This document shows positions 8,686-17,099 of a stretch of 64,000 nucleotides of DNA, one piece after another. The position numbers were made by a program, and so were the translations under genes. Position 1 is the stretch's first letter. Each line of letters starts with the position of its first letter. The stretch comes from Marivirga lumbricoides (GTDB lineage: Bacteria; Bacteroidota; Bacteroidia; Cytophagales; Cyclobacteriaceae), in contig NZ_BMEC01000016.1 of the NCBI RefSeq assembly GCF_014636295.1, positions 1-64,000 on the forward strand, read 5' to 3'. A model generated the notes under the pieces. It ran no database searches. It was not told the DNA's origin and saw only the letters and a list, made by a program, of their open reading frames with translations.

Positions 8686-9855
8686 TTAAACCATTTCATA
8701 GATTCCGGCAATACCCTGACCTCCCCCTATACAGGCGGTAACCATTCCATATTTACCTTGCCGTCTTTTCATTTCATTGAATAACTGCACGGAAAGTTTA
8801 GCTCCGGAACAGCCTAATGGATGACCTAGTGCTATAGCTCCCCCGTTTACGTTTACTTTGCTCATATCCAGATCAAGCTCTCGGGCTACAGCTAAAGATT
8901 GCGCTGCAAAAGCTTCATTGAGTTCTATTAAATCAATATCATTCAGCTTTAATCCTGCATTTTTTAGCGCTTTTGGCACTGCCATCACTGGACCAATTCC
9001 CATGATACGTGGTTCAACACCAGCCACTGCGAAGCCTACCATTCTGGCAATCGGCTTCACGTTGAGCTCTTTCACCATTTTTTCAGACATCACCATTACG
9101 AAAGAAGCTCCATCGTTTGTAGGCGAAGAGTTACCTGCAGTAACTGACCCTCCCGCTGCAAAAACTGGTCTAAGCTTGGCCAAAACTTCCATACTGGTGT
9201 CAGCTCTTGGACCTTCATCTTTACTTACAGTATATTCTCTAGTTTTCTTCTTTCCATCTTCTACATAAGTTTCAGTAACATTTATAGGTACTATCTCCTC
9301 ATCGAATTTCCCTTCTTCCTGGGCCTTTATCGCTTTCATGTGCGAATTGAATGCAAATTCATCCTGATCCTCCCTGGAAACTTTATACTTATGAGAAACC
9401 TGCTCGGCAGTAAGTCCCATTGAAGTATAATAATCAGGTGTTTCAGTAGCTATTTTATAATTTAAAGCTGTTTTATAGCCCATAATTGGTACTAAAGACA
9501 TCGACTCTGTACCTCCTGCGATAATGATATCAGCATAGCCCGCCTGAATTTTTGAGGCGGCAATATTGATAGCTTCCAATCCTGAGCCACAGTATCTGTT
9601 GATTACCATTCCGGGCACTTCTTTTCCTAAAGCCAGTAGTGAAATCATTCTACCCATTTGCATTCCCTGCTCTGCTTCCTGCACTGCATTTCCTACAATA
9701 AGGTCATCTACCATTTCATTTTCTACTCCCTGAACCTGGGAAACCAAGTGCTTTATAATATCTGAGGCCAGGTCATCTGGTCTGTAAAAGCGTAAGCCAC
9801 CCTTTTTGGCTCTTGTTACTGCTGATCTGTATCCTGCTACTATGTATGCGTCCAT
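8686..9855 (-). CDS. Acetyl-CoA C-acyltransferase (3-ketoacyl-CoA thiolase)
   Basis: This enzyme cleaves 3-ketoacyl-CoA to acetyl-CoA and a shortened acyl-CoA, the last step of beta-oxidation. The 389-residue protein has the thiolase nucleophile Cys89 in VINRYCGSGLEAI, the NEAFAAQSLAVAREL segment near 315-330, GGAIALGHPLGCSGAK with the active-site His, and the C-terminal CIGGGQGIAGI with the second active-site Cys. Length and motifs are standard for FadA-type enzymes. It sits between the bifunctional dehydrogenase/hydratase (upstream) and acyl-CoA dehydrogenase (downstream), with a four-helix-bundle gene wedged in front of it. Confidence 0.95.
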   Translation of the reverse strand: MDAYIVAGYRSAVTRAKKGGLRFYRPDDLASDIIKHLVSQVQGVENEMVDDLIVGNAVQEAEQGMQMGRMISLLALGKEVPGMVINRYCGSGLEAINIAASKIQAGYADIIIAGGTESMSLVPIMGYKTALNYKIATETPDYYTSMGLTAEQVSHKYKVSREDQDEFAFNSHMKAIKAQEEGKFDEEIVPINVTETYVEDGKKKTREYTVSKDEGPRADTSMEVLAKLRPVFAAGGSVTAGNSSPTNDGASFVMVMSEKMVKELNVKPIARMVGFAVAGVEPRIMGIGPVMAVPKALKNAGLKLNDIDLIELNEAFAAQSLAVARELDLDMSKVNVNGGAIALGHPLGCSGAKLSVQLFNEMKRRQGKYGMVTACIGGGQGIAGIYEMV

Positions 9856-9880
9856 TATTTTAAAATTTTATGATTTTAAA

Positions 9881-9916
9881 AGATGCTAGAAACTAGAGTC
9901 TAGAGCCTAGGCATCT
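9881..9916. repeat. TAG-rich inverted repeat at the 3' end of the four-helix-bundle gene
   Basis: AGATGCTAG at the left pairs with CCTAGGCATCT at the right with a single bulged base; the loop again contains CTAGA units. The right arm overlaps the stop codon of the four-helix-bundle gene. The sequence style matches the tracts at 8571-8685 and 36372-36416. Confidence 0.6.
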
Positions 9917-10275
9917 GCGTTCAAACTTTTTATAAATGAATTAAGCATTTTCTGAATTTCGGTTAAACTAAGCTCTACTATATTAAAATCGCTTTCTGTT
10001 ATAAAATTCAACTTTCTACTTAACAATAATTGCGTCTCTAATTCAAAACTAGAACCAATCGCAATACTTAAGAATCTGGCAAATTCTTTTTTAGAGTCTC
10101 TGGATGAACCTTCAGCTATATTAGATGGAATTGAAACAGCACATCTTCTTACTTGAGAAGTAAGTCCGAATTTCTCTTCACTGGGAAGATCATTAGTGAT
10201 TCTATAAATCAACAATGATAATTCCATTGATTTTTCCCAAATTTTAAGCTTTTTGAAGTTATGCATATTTGACAA
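9907..10275 (-). CDS. Four-helix bundle protein (S23/IVP-like)
   Basis: This 122-residue protein carries the family core FKKLKIWEKSMEL, LTSQVRRCAVSIPSNIAEGS and SFELETQLLLS, characteristic of the four-helix-bundle family first described from intervening sequences in 23S rRNA genes and related to the Avd accessory protein of diversity-generating retroelements. No reverse transcriptase or variable repeat was found nearby, so it is a solitary copy. A start at the internal ATG (10266) is also possible. It interrupts an otherwise clean beta-oxidation operon and is bounded on both sides by TAG-rich repeats, which suggests insertion. Function is unknown. Confidence 0.85.
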   Translation of the reverse strand: MSNMHNFKKLKIWEKSMELSLLIYRITNDLPSEEKFGLTSQVRRCAVSIPSNIAEGSSRDSKKEFARFLSIAIGSSFELETQLLLSRKLNFITESDFNIVELSLTEIQKMLNSFIKSLNADA

Positions 10276-10277
10276 CA

Positions 10278-10316
10278 GCGTCTAATATCTATACTCTAGG
10301 TTCTATTTTCTCTCTA
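10278..10316. repeat. TAG-rich repeat at the 5' side of the four-helix-bundle gene
   Basis: Between the start of the four-helix-bundle gene and the stop of the hydroxyacyl-CoA dehydrogenase gene lies a tract of TCTAATATCTATACTCTAGG-type units, the complement of the TAGA-rich units on the other flank. Together the two flanks bracket the inserted gene. Confidence 0.5.
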
Positions 10317-12719
10317 TTAATTTCTCAAAGGTTTACCACCCTGAATTACTGACTGGATTCTCTCAAGTGTTTTCTTTGTTCCTAAAAGAGACAAGAAAGC
10401 TTCTCTTTCTAAATCCAATAGATACTGCTCTGAAACTTCCTGAGGGTAAGATAAATCTCCACCACACATCACATAAGCAATTTTTTCTGCTATTAGCTGG
10501 TCATGCTCTGATATATAGTTACCCATTTTCATTCCACTGATTCCAGCATTGAACAGCGCTATACCTGTTTTACCTTGCACTTTAATATCGTTTCTTTGCT
10601 TAGGCATTGTATATCCTGCTTCATATAATCTAATTGCCGCTTCTTTTGCATCCGCAATTTGTCTGTTACGGTTAATGCTGATTCCATCAGAAGGTCTTAA
10701 AATACCCATTTCCCTGGCTTCTTCAGCTGAGGTAGCCACTTTAGCTGTGGCAATATTCATAAAAGCATTCTGTAAGGCATTTAATTCCACGTCTCCGGCT
10801 TGAATACTATCAGAAACACGTAGCGCATTTTCCTTAGTACCTCCCCCACCAGGAATTACACCCACGCCAACTTCCACTAAGCCGATATAGGTTTCAGCAG
10901 ATGCCTGAATATGGTCTGAATGCATTGATAGTTCGCAACCACCACCTAAAGCCATATTATGCGGAGCGGCAACCACCGGAATAGCAGAATACCTGATTCT
11001 CATCATTGTTTGCTGGAATTGACGAATCATGAAGTCTAATTCATCGTAATCCTGCTCTATGGCATACATAAACACCATCCCTAAATTGGCGCCTAATGAA
11101 AAGTTAGAGCCTTCATTAGCAATCACTACTCCTTTATATTTTTCTTCACCTAATGAAATACCTTTGTTTATAGCTTCAATTACTCCACCTCCCAGTGTAT
11201 TGGATTTGGAACGGAACTCTACGTTGATTACATCATCTCCCAGATCAATAATGGATGCTTCTGCATTTTCCCAGATCACTTTTCCACTCTCTCTTAGATT
11301 TTCAAGAATGATAAATTCTTCAGTACCAGGAATAGCTTTGTACGACTTGCTGTCTATATCATAGTAGTGCTTAGTGCCTTTTTCTACTTTATAAAAAGAG
11401 TCTGCTCCGGATTCAAGCATATCATATACCCATTGATTGGGTTTGTAACCGGCCTGCTCCATTTTTTCCACTGTCTTTTTAACTCCTAATGTATCCCATG
11501 TCTCGAATGGGCCGATCTCCCAGCCAAAACCGGTACAAATTGCCTGATCAATGCGGTATAATTCATCAGATATTTCAGGAATTCTGTTGGATACATACTT
11601 AAATAAGCCATAAAAAGAATCTCTGTAGAACTCTCCTGCTTTATCCTTACCATTTAGTAATACCGGAAATCTTTCTTTTAAATTGGTAATAGGCTTAGTT
11701 TGCTCAAGGGTACCAAAATTAGCTTTCTGCTTAGGTTTATATTCTAAACTTTCCAGATCAAGCGTTAAGATTTCAGTTTTCCCGTCATTCTTTGTTTTCT
11801 TGTAGAAACCTTGTCCGGTTTTATCTCCCAGCCAATTATTTTCTTCTAATTTACCAATTACAGGAGGTAACTTAAATGTATCACGACTCTCATCATTTGG
11901 TAGGCCTTCGTACAACCCGTTCGCCACTTTAATTAAAGTATCTAACCCTACCACATCAGAAGTTCTGAAGGTTGCAGATTTAGGGCGACCGATTACGGGA
12001 CCCGTCAATTTATCTACCTCATCAATGTTTAGCCCCATTTTCTGCATAGTTTCCACCACTTTTAGTATGGCATAAATCCCTACTCTATTGGCGATAAATG
12101 CTGGAGTATCTTTACACAGTACTGTGGTTTTGCCTAAGAAAAGATCACCATAGTGCATCAGAAAATCTGTGATTGACTGATCTGTTTTAGGTGTTGGAAT
12201 AATTTCCAGAAGTTTTAAATAGCGTGGCGGGTTAAAGAAGTGCGTTCCCAAAAAATGTTTTTGAAAGTCATCACTTCTACCATCAAGCATTAAATGAATG
12301 GGAATACCTGAAGTGTTAGAAGAAATAATTGTACCGGGCCTCCTATACTTCTCAACCTTCTCAAACATCTGCTTTTTAATATCCAGACGTTCCACAATGG
12401 CTTCGAGTACCCAGTCACACTCTTTTATTTTCTCCAAATCATCTTCAAAATTGCCTAAAGAAACTCTTTTAGCAAAATCTGGATGATATAAGGCAGCCGG
12501 CTTATTTTTAAGGGTTGATTCAAAAGCCGCGTTCACAATTCTGTTTTTAACCTGAGGAGATTCAAGAGTAAGCCCCTTTTTCTTTTCCTCTTCGGTTAAT
12601 TCCCTGGGCGCAATATCAAGTAAAAGCACCTGCACACCGATATTCGCAAAGTGACAGGCAATTCGAGAACCCATGATTCCAGAACCTAAAACTGCTACTT
12701 TTCTAATCACTCGTTTCAT
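10317..12719 (-). CDS. 3-hydroxyacyl-CoA dehydrogenase / enoyl-CoA hydratase fusion
   Basis: This bifunctional beta-oxidation enzyme hydrates enoyl-CoA and oxidises the 3-hydroxyacyl-CoA with NAD. The dehydrogenase part comes first: KVAVLGSGIMGSRIACHFA Rossmann motif at the N terminus, then HFFNPPRYLKLLEIIPT and CKDTPAFIANRVG. The crotonase part follows in the C-terminal half, with SLGANLGMVFMYA and ALGGGCELSMHSD. This order is the reverse of E. coli FadB. I choose the ATG at 12719 (MKRVIRKVAVLG) over one 13 codons upstream because the Rossmann strand then begins at the usual position. It heads the fad operon; the upstream 130 bp contain a half-conserved MarR operator. Confidence 0.94.
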   Translation of the reverse strand: MKRVIRKVAVLGSGIMGSRIACHFANIGVQVLLLDIAPRELTEEEKKKGLTLESPQVKNRIVNAAFESTLKNKPAALYHPDFAKRVSLGNFEDDLEKIKECDWVLEAIVERLDIKKQMFEKVEKYRRPGTIISSNTSGIPIHLMLDGRSDDFQKHFLGTHFFNPPRYLKLLEIIPTPKTDQSITDFLMHYGDLFLGKTTVLCKDTPAFIANRVGIYAILKVVETMQKMGLNIDEVDKLTGPVIGRPKSATFRTSDVVGLDTLIKVANGLYEGLPNDESRDTFKLPPVIGKLEENNWLGDKTGQGFYKKTKNDGKTEILTLDLESLEYKPKQKANFGTLEQTKPITNLKERFPVLLNGKDKAGEFYRDSFYGLFKYVSNRIPEISDELYRIDQAICTGFGWEIGPFETWDTLGVKKTVEKMEQAGYKPNQWVYDMLESGADSFYKVEKGTKHYYDIDSKSYKAIPGTEEFIILENLRESGKVIWENAEASIIDLGDDVINVEFRSKSNTLGGGVIEAINKGISLGEEKYKGVVIANEGSNFSLGANLGMVFMYAIEQDYDELDFMIRQFQQTMMRIRYSAIPVVAAPHNMALGGGCELSMHSDHIQASAETYIGLVEVGVGVIPGGGGTKENALRVSDSIQAGDVELNALQNAFMNIATAKVATSAEEAREMGILRPSDGISINRNRQIADAKEAAIRLYEAGYTMPKQRNDIKVQGKTGIALFNAGISGMKMGNYISEHDQLIAEKIAYVMCGGDLSYPQEVSEQYLLDLEREAFLSLLGTKKTLERIQSVIQGGKPLRN

Positions 12720-12791
12720 ATGTTTCTTATTGTTTTTTTGGTGGACATATGTAAACACACATTATTAGTATCTTCTCTTGTGGTTCATGAC

Positions 12792-12814
12792 ACTATTATG
12801 CATGATTACATAGT
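12792..12814. promoter_or_regulatory. Candidate degenerate MarR operator before the fad operon
   Basis: The segment contains TATGCATG (12797-12804), identical to half of the perfect palindrome in front of the neighbouring marR gene, with outer ACTAT/ATAGT arms that are inverted repeats. It sits about 75 bp before the first fad start codon. The second half-site is degenerate, so the call is tentative. Confidence 0.45.
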
Positions 12815-12851
12815 TTGATATATCTATATATTAACTTAACTACTCAAAAAA

Positions 12852-13316
12852 TTACTTCTTCATTAATTTCTGTCCATTAGAAGTATATATATTATTGCTT
12901 TCGATAATCTGATTTACCTCTAAAATCACTTCAAAAAATACTTCCAATTTCTCTGGGCTAATTTTATTGATCACTGCTTCATTAAAAGCTTTTACGGTGT
13001 TGCGGGAAACTGCCTTTTTCTCCACACCCAACTCTGTCAAAAAAATACGAACAGATCTTTTATCATCAGCATCAGGCTGTTTATAAATAAGCCCTTTCTC
13101 CTCCATACTTTTCAGCATACGAGTAAGACTTCTACTTTCAAGCCCCATTAAAGGTGCAATTTTAGTAGCAGGTGTCCCCTCTTTTGTATTAATATTTAAA
13201 AGAACGAAACCAATGGAAGTTGTAATACCATACTGTACAGCTTGCTGGTTATACATGCGCGATATAGCATGCCACGCTGCTTTTATATTGTAATCGATTG
13301 ATTCTTCTCTTTTCAT
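12852..13316 (-). CDS. MarR family transcriptional regulator
   Basis: This winged-helix repressor of about 154 residues has the MarR recognition region GTPATKIAPLMGLESRSLTRMLKSMEEKGLIYKQ and the wing PDADDKRSVRIFLTELG. The start at 13316 (MKREESIDYN) is preferred over a possible one at 13349, because the latter lies inside the 24-bp palindrome just upstream. The gene is directly upstream of, and in the same orientation as, the beta-oxidation operon; the partly shared palindrome suggests that it represses both itself and the fad genes, with an acyl-CoA or fatty acid as a plausible but unproven effector. Confidence 0.9.
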   Translation of the reverse strand: MKREESIDYNIKAAWHAISRMYNQQAVQYGITTSIGFVLLNINTKEGTPATKIAPLMGLESRSLTRMLKSMEEKGLIYKQPDADDKRSVRIFLTELGVEKKAVSRNTVKAFNEAVINKISPEKLEVFFEVILEVNQIIESNNIYTSNGQKLMKK

Positions 13317-13336
13317 TGAATCCAAATATACAAAAT

Positions 13337-13360
13337 ATATAGTATGCATGCATACTATAT
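13337..13360. promoter_or_regulatory. Perfect 24-bp palindrome, probable MarR autoregulatory operator
   Basis: The two 12-bp arms (ATATAGTATGCA / TGCATACTATAT) are perfect reverse complements with no spacer, ending 20 bp before the chosen marR start codon. Size and location are typical of MarR operators. Confidence 0.75.
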
Positions 13361-13662
13361 TTAAAAAAAATTTTATTCTATTAATAAGGCCAAGTAAAAC
13401 TGTTATTTGTGCTTCTTAGTCATTTAAAAAAGATTAACTACACATAAGCATCATACACAGCGCAATCAAAAGCTCAACCCTTAACGATTAGATTGAGAGC
13501 GAAGAATACCATATCAAGAGAAATTGCTGCTACTATTACTTATCCTTTTAGGTATTTATCCGTGTATTCTAGTAGGATTTAACTGATTGAGCTTTTAAGA
13601 TAAGGAGGACAAATTCTATTAATCAGTTTAAATATTGATTCAAAATTTTAAATAAAAGAATA
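13361..13662. other. Intergenic region with possible membrane-protein remnant
   Basis: About 300 bp without an intact gene. A plus-strand frame near 13520-13582 lacking an ATG reads LLLLLLILLGIYPCILVGF, which resembles the hydrophobic end of a NuoM-type subunit, but the match is short and could be chance. A 10-bp inverted repeat AAAAGCTCAA (13468-13477) / TTGAGCTTTT (13587-13596) brackets it. Confidence 0.3.
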
Positions 13663-13857
13663 ATGATCTACTCTATTCTACATTTTATGTATCAAATAAA
13701 TTATATGCTATTGCAAATCCCACAGGGTGTTCCGCATCCTGATGACAATGAACCATTAACACTGGAATCTCCATTTGACATAATTTTATATGTAGTAATT
13801 CCTGTCATTATATTAGGAAGCTACTTCTGGTGGAGAAAGAAGAAAAAAAAGAAATAA
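13663..13857 (+). CDS. Small single-pass membrane protein
   Basis: This 64-residue protein has a hydrophobic start, a proline-rich segment LQIPQGVPHPDDNEPLTLES, a single transmembrane helix (about residues 39-56, IILYVVIPVIILGSYFWW) and a poly-lysine tail, predicting the C terminus in the cytosol. Short conserved proteins with a QIPQGVPHPDDN-like segment occur in Bacteroidota and are, as I recall, sometimes mislabelled as an enzyme. Internal ATGs at codons 9 and 14 are alternative starts. It converges with nqrF across a shared hairpin. Function unknown. Confidence 0.7.
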   Translation: MIYSILHFMYQINYMLLQIPQGVPHPDDNEPLTLESPFDIILYVVIPVIILGSYFWWRKKKKKK

Positions 13858-13880
13858 AACTCTTAAAAGTTTAGACATAA

Positions 13881-13910
13881 AAAAAGGGAGCTACATGCTC
13901 CCTCTTTTAT
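13881..13910. terminator. Bidirectional hairpin between the small membrane protein and nqrF
   Basis: GGGAGC (13886-13891) pairs with GCTCCC (13897-13902); an A-run on the left and a T-rich run on the right allow it to terminate transcripts from either direction. Confidence 0.8.
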
Positions 13911-13931
13911 TTATAAATGTATTATTGAGAA

Positions 13932-15236
13932 TTAACCTCCAAAATCATCAAATCTGATATTCTCAGAAGGCACTCCCAAATCATCTAACATTTTAAGTAC
14001 CGCAGCATTCATTAATGGAGGCCCACATAGGTAATACTCAATCTCTTCAGGCTCTTTTACATCTTTTAAATAATTATCGTAAAGTGCCTGGTGGATAAAT
14101 CCTGTATAACCATCACCATCTTTATCATCAAGGCTTTTCTTCACTTTCCAGTTATCTTCTTCCATTGGTTCAGAAAGGGCAATATTAAACTGGAAGTTAG
14201 GGTTTTTCTCCTCTATCTCTCTAAAATGATTGGTATAGAAAAGCTCTCTTTTTGAACGTCCACCATACCAGTAAGAAACCTTTCTATCAGTGCCTTGTGT
14301 GTGGAATAAATGGAAAATATGAGAGCGCAATGGCGCCATTCCGGCTCCACCACCTATATAAATCATTTCTGCATCTGATTCATTAATATGGAATTCACCA
14401 TAAGGACCAGAAATAGTTACTTTATCTCCTGGCTTTCTGGAGAATACGTAGGAAGAACAGATTCCCGGGTTAACATCCATCCATCCATTTTTGGCTCTAT
14501 CAAATGGAGGCGTAGCAATACGGATATTCAACATAATGATGTTTCCTTCGGCAGGGTGATTAGCCATTGAATAAGCTCTGAAGATTTCTTCATCGTTCTT
14601 CATTACCAAATCCCATAAACCAAATTTATCCCAATCTTCCTGGAAGATGTCTTCCTTATGTCCTAACTCAGGATGAGGAGTAATATCCATATCCTTAAAC
14701 TGAACAGTAATTTTTGGCACGTCAATTTGAATATAACCACCTGATTCGAAATCCAGTGTCTCACCTTCAGGCAACTGTACCACAAATTCTTTGATAAAAG
14801 TAGATACGTTGTAGTTAGATTTAACAGTACACTCCCATTTCTTAATACCAAATATCTCCTCCGGTATTCTAATGTGCATATCCTGCTTCACCTTAACCTG
14901 ACAAGACAGACGTACATTTTCTTTTTTCTCCGCTCTGCTTAAGTGTCCTTCTTCTGTAGGAAGCACATCGCCTCCTCCATCTTCCACTACACATTTACAC
15001 ATGGCACAAGTACCACCTCCACCACAGGCTGAAGGTAAATAAACACTTTGGCCTGCTAAAGTAGATAGCAATGTTGAACCCGCAGCTGTAACTATAGGAT
15101 TGCTGTCATCACCATTAACATAAATATTAACGGGGCCGGATTGTACTAATTTTGATTGCGCAAACAGCAATACAAATACTAATAATAGTATTATAGCTGT
15201 AAAGGCAACAATTGATGCAATAATTACTGATGTCAT
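13932..15236 (-). CDS. nqrF: Na+-translocating NADH:quinone reductase subunit F
   Basis: NqrF is the NADH-oxidising entry subunit of the sodium-pumping Na+-NQR complex in the inner membrane. The 434-residue protein has an N-terminal anchor (residues 5-25), a 2Fe-2S ferredoxin domain with [14 protein letters not shown] and the fourth Cys in RLSCQVKV, an FAD domain with [10 protein letters not shown], and an NADH domain with [13 protein letters not shown] and [13 protein letters not shown] ending in FDDFGG. All are typical. Unusually, no other nqr gene is adjacent: the gene appears monocistronic, with a terminator after it and a radical SAM gene upstream; nqrA-E must lie elsewhere if the complex is present. 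Confidence 0.95.
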   Translation of the reverse strand: MTSVIIASIVAFTAIILLLVFVLLFAQSKLVQSGPVNIYVNGDDSNPIVTAAGSTLLSTLAGQSVYLPSACGGGGTCAMCKCVVEDGGGDVLPTEEGHLSRAEKKENVRLSCQVKVKQDMHIRIPEEIFGIKKWECTVKSNYNVSTFIKEFVVQLPEGETLDFESGGYIQIDVPKITVQFKDMDITPHPELGHKEDIFQEDWDKFGLWDLVMKNDEEIFRAYSMANHPAEGNIIMLNIRIATPPFDRAKNGWMDVNPGICSSYVFSRKPGDKVTISGPYGEFHINESDAEMIYIGGGAGMAPLRSHIFHLFHTQGTDRKVSYWYGGRSKRELFYTNHFREIEEKNPNFQFNIALSEPMEEDNWKVKKSLDDKDGDGYTGFIHQALYDNYLKDVKEPEEIEYYLCGPPLMNAAVLKMLDDLGVPSENIRFDDFGG

Positions 15237-15396
15237 GAACTTTTTATTTTGTTCTTTTACTAACTCAATGAATTGAGATGCAAATATATTAGATAATCAT
15301 CAAAACCGTATGTGGTTTCTATATATTTTTTAAATACAATTCACTGCTTCCAACAAGATACTCTGCTAAAAAGTTAGCAAAGTAGTCAAATATTTT

Positions 15397-16371
15397 TCAG
15401 AGGTTCCTCCAGGTGCCTTTTATTCTATTATACTTGATGGTAGAAGGCAATGCTTTCCAAAAATATTTATTTATTTCTACCGCAAATGAAGGCTGCATGT
15501 AGCAGTTAATTGCACAACCTTCGCATTCAGGCATTCTGCCTTCCAGCGCTATTAATTCTCTCACTTCATCTGATTGGTAAAGTTTTTCCAGGTTATTTTT
15601 AATAGGAAAAGACTTTTTTCCCAGATGGTAACAAGGTAAAACAAGCTCATTATGAGGAGAAATAACCAAAGACGCACTAGCTGCCTTACAAACAGGACTT
15701 GAAATCTTATTGCCACCGTCTCTTCTCAACTGTACAAATGCTTCGTTCAAATAGACATTTTTCCTCTTCCCCATCTCACTAATAATTTGTAAGTTTTCAG
15801 GAGTTAAACCTCCTCCGGTTTCTACCTGATTATAATCAAAAATTGGATTGATAATCAAAACTAAATTATTAACGAGGCAAATATTTTGATATACCGGTTC
15901 AAGCTCATTCATATTATCATTCATTGCAGTAAATAATATGTCTGGTTTTTCACCTAAATGTTTTGCCACCCTAATGGACTCCATCACAAAATCATAGCAG
16001 GCTACTCCGCGGGCTTTATCGTGCTTCTCCTTATCATAAGCATCGAGTGAAAAATGTAGCATATCAATTAACCCCTTCAAGCTTTCTGCCTTCTTTGGAT
16101 AAAGCAAAGCATTAGTAGTAAGTGTAGTGATAAAGCCTAACTCTTTAGCTAGTTTTAAAAAGAGATGGATATCCTGATGTAGTAGGGGTTCTCCCCCGGT
16201 AAAGTCTATTACTCTAACGCCTAACTTTTTTAATGCTAAGAGATTGGATTTCACCTCATCAACCGTAACATAAGGGCTTGGTTTCTCCCAAATATCGCAG
16301 AAATAGCAACTGGCATTGCATCTATAAGTAACATAATAGTTACAAAGCACAGGCTTTCGGATAATTCGCAT
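15397..16371 (-). CDS. Radical SAM protein
   Basis: This 324-residue protein has the 4Fe-4S/SAM motif CNASCYFC (residues about 14-21, CxxxCxxC) at the N terminus, followed by DFTGGEPLLHQDI and a TIM-barrel core. Additional cysteines at SPVCKAA, LPCYHLG and CEGCAINCYMQPS in the C-terminal third suggest an auxiliary cluster of the SPASM/twitch kind. The substrate cannot be assigned; no small precursor peptide gene was recognised nearby. It is transcribed divergently from a HEAT-like gene across 46 bp. Similar stand-alone enzymes are common in Cytophagales. Confidence 0.9.
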   Translation of the reverse strand: MRIIRKPVLCNYYVTYRCNASCYFCDIWEKPSPYVTVDEVKSNLLALKKLGVRVIDFTGGEPLLHQDIHLFLKLAKELGFITTLTTNALLYPKKAESLKGLIDMLHFSLDAYDKEKHDKARGVACYDFVMESIRVAKHLGEKPDILFTAMNDNMNELEPVYQNICLVNNLVLIINPIFDYNQVETGGGLTPENLQIISEMGKRKNVYLNEAFVQLRRDGGNKISSPVCKAASASLVISPHNELVLPCYHLGKKSFPIKNNLEKLYQSDEVRELIALEGRMPECEGCAINCYMQPSFAVEINKYFWKALPSTIKYNRIKGTWRNL

Positions 16372-16417
16372 AATGTAAAACTATGAAGTTTAACTGATTT
16401 GCGCTAAATTAATAACC

Positions 16418-16954
16418 ATGAAAACAGAAATAGAGCAACTGCTACTCAGCTACTCTTCATTTGGAAAACCAGAAGCTGTAGAGTTAACCCAAAAGGTGGC
16501 TAATGATGAAATCCTTTTTTCACAACTAATGACTGCATTTCTGGCCTCAAACATGCGAGTAACCCAAAGGGCAGCCTGGATAATTAGCCACTGTGCAGAA
16601 ATTAAACCTGAATTATTATTGGGTTATCTGAAGCCAATGCTTCAAAATTTATATAACAAACCCACTGATGCAGTAAAAAGAAATACTTTAAGAGTGTTTC
16701 AATTTGTTGAACTTCCTGAAGATTGCCACGAAATGGCTGTAGATAAATGTTTTCAATATTTGGAAAACCGCAAAGAAGCTGTGGCTATTCAGGTATTTGC
16801 TATGTCAGTTATTGCTAAATTAATCCCTTATTATCCGGAACTTAAAAATGACTTGCAATTAATTTTAGAGGACAGGCTTCCAACGGCTTCAGCAGGATAT
16901 AAATCGAGGGCAAAAAAAATACTTAAACAACTGGAAATAATAGCTACAGATTAG
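16418..16954 (+). CDS. HEAT-like repeat protein of unknown function
   Basis: This 178-residue soluble, all-helical protein has repeated helix pairs such as NMRVTQRAAWIISHCAEIKPE and DAVKRNTLRVFQFVELPE, which look like HEAT/ARM-type repeats. There is no signal peptide or catalytic motif. It may act as a protein-binding scaffold. It is divergent from the radical SAM gene, with only 46 bp between them, and ends before a bidirectional hairpin shared with accD. I do not recognise a named family. Confidence 0.75.
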   Translation: MKTEIEQLLLSYSSFGKPEAVELTQKVANDEILFSQLMTAFLASNMRVTQRAAWIISHCAEIKPELLLGYLKPMLQNLYNKPTDAVKRNTLRVFQFVELPEDCHEMAVDKCFQYLENRKEAVAIQVFAMSVIAKLIPYYPELKNDLQLILEDRLPTASAGYKSRAKKILKQLEIIATD

Positions 16955-17040
16955 GTAAGAAATAAGGGTTTCTCTAGATTTATTTTTAGAACATTGGAGT
17001 ATTTATCATGAGCATCCTATCAAGAGTACACTCAATAAAA

Positions 17041-17066
17041 AAAGCAACCTGCATGCAGATTGCTTT
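17041..17066. terminator. Bidirectional terminator between the HEAT-like gene and accD
   Basis: AAAGCAA pairs with TTGCTTT and encloses the self-complementary CTGCATGCAG, giving a long hairpin preceded by A residues and followed by a T/C-rich tract. It lies between two converging genes. Confidence 0.75.
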
Positions 17067-17099
17067 CTAATTCTTTTAACAATTAATATATAATGGATT

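Noticed and set aside
8858-9268. Plus-strand 136-codon open frame
   Set aside because: It is antisense to the thiolase gene, has serine-rich low-complexity content and no family motif; a shadow of the real gene.
9907-10275. Diversity-generating retroelement based on the four-helix-bundle gene
   Set aside because: No reverse transcriptase, template repeat or variable-repeat target gene was found within the window, so only the solitary gene is reported.
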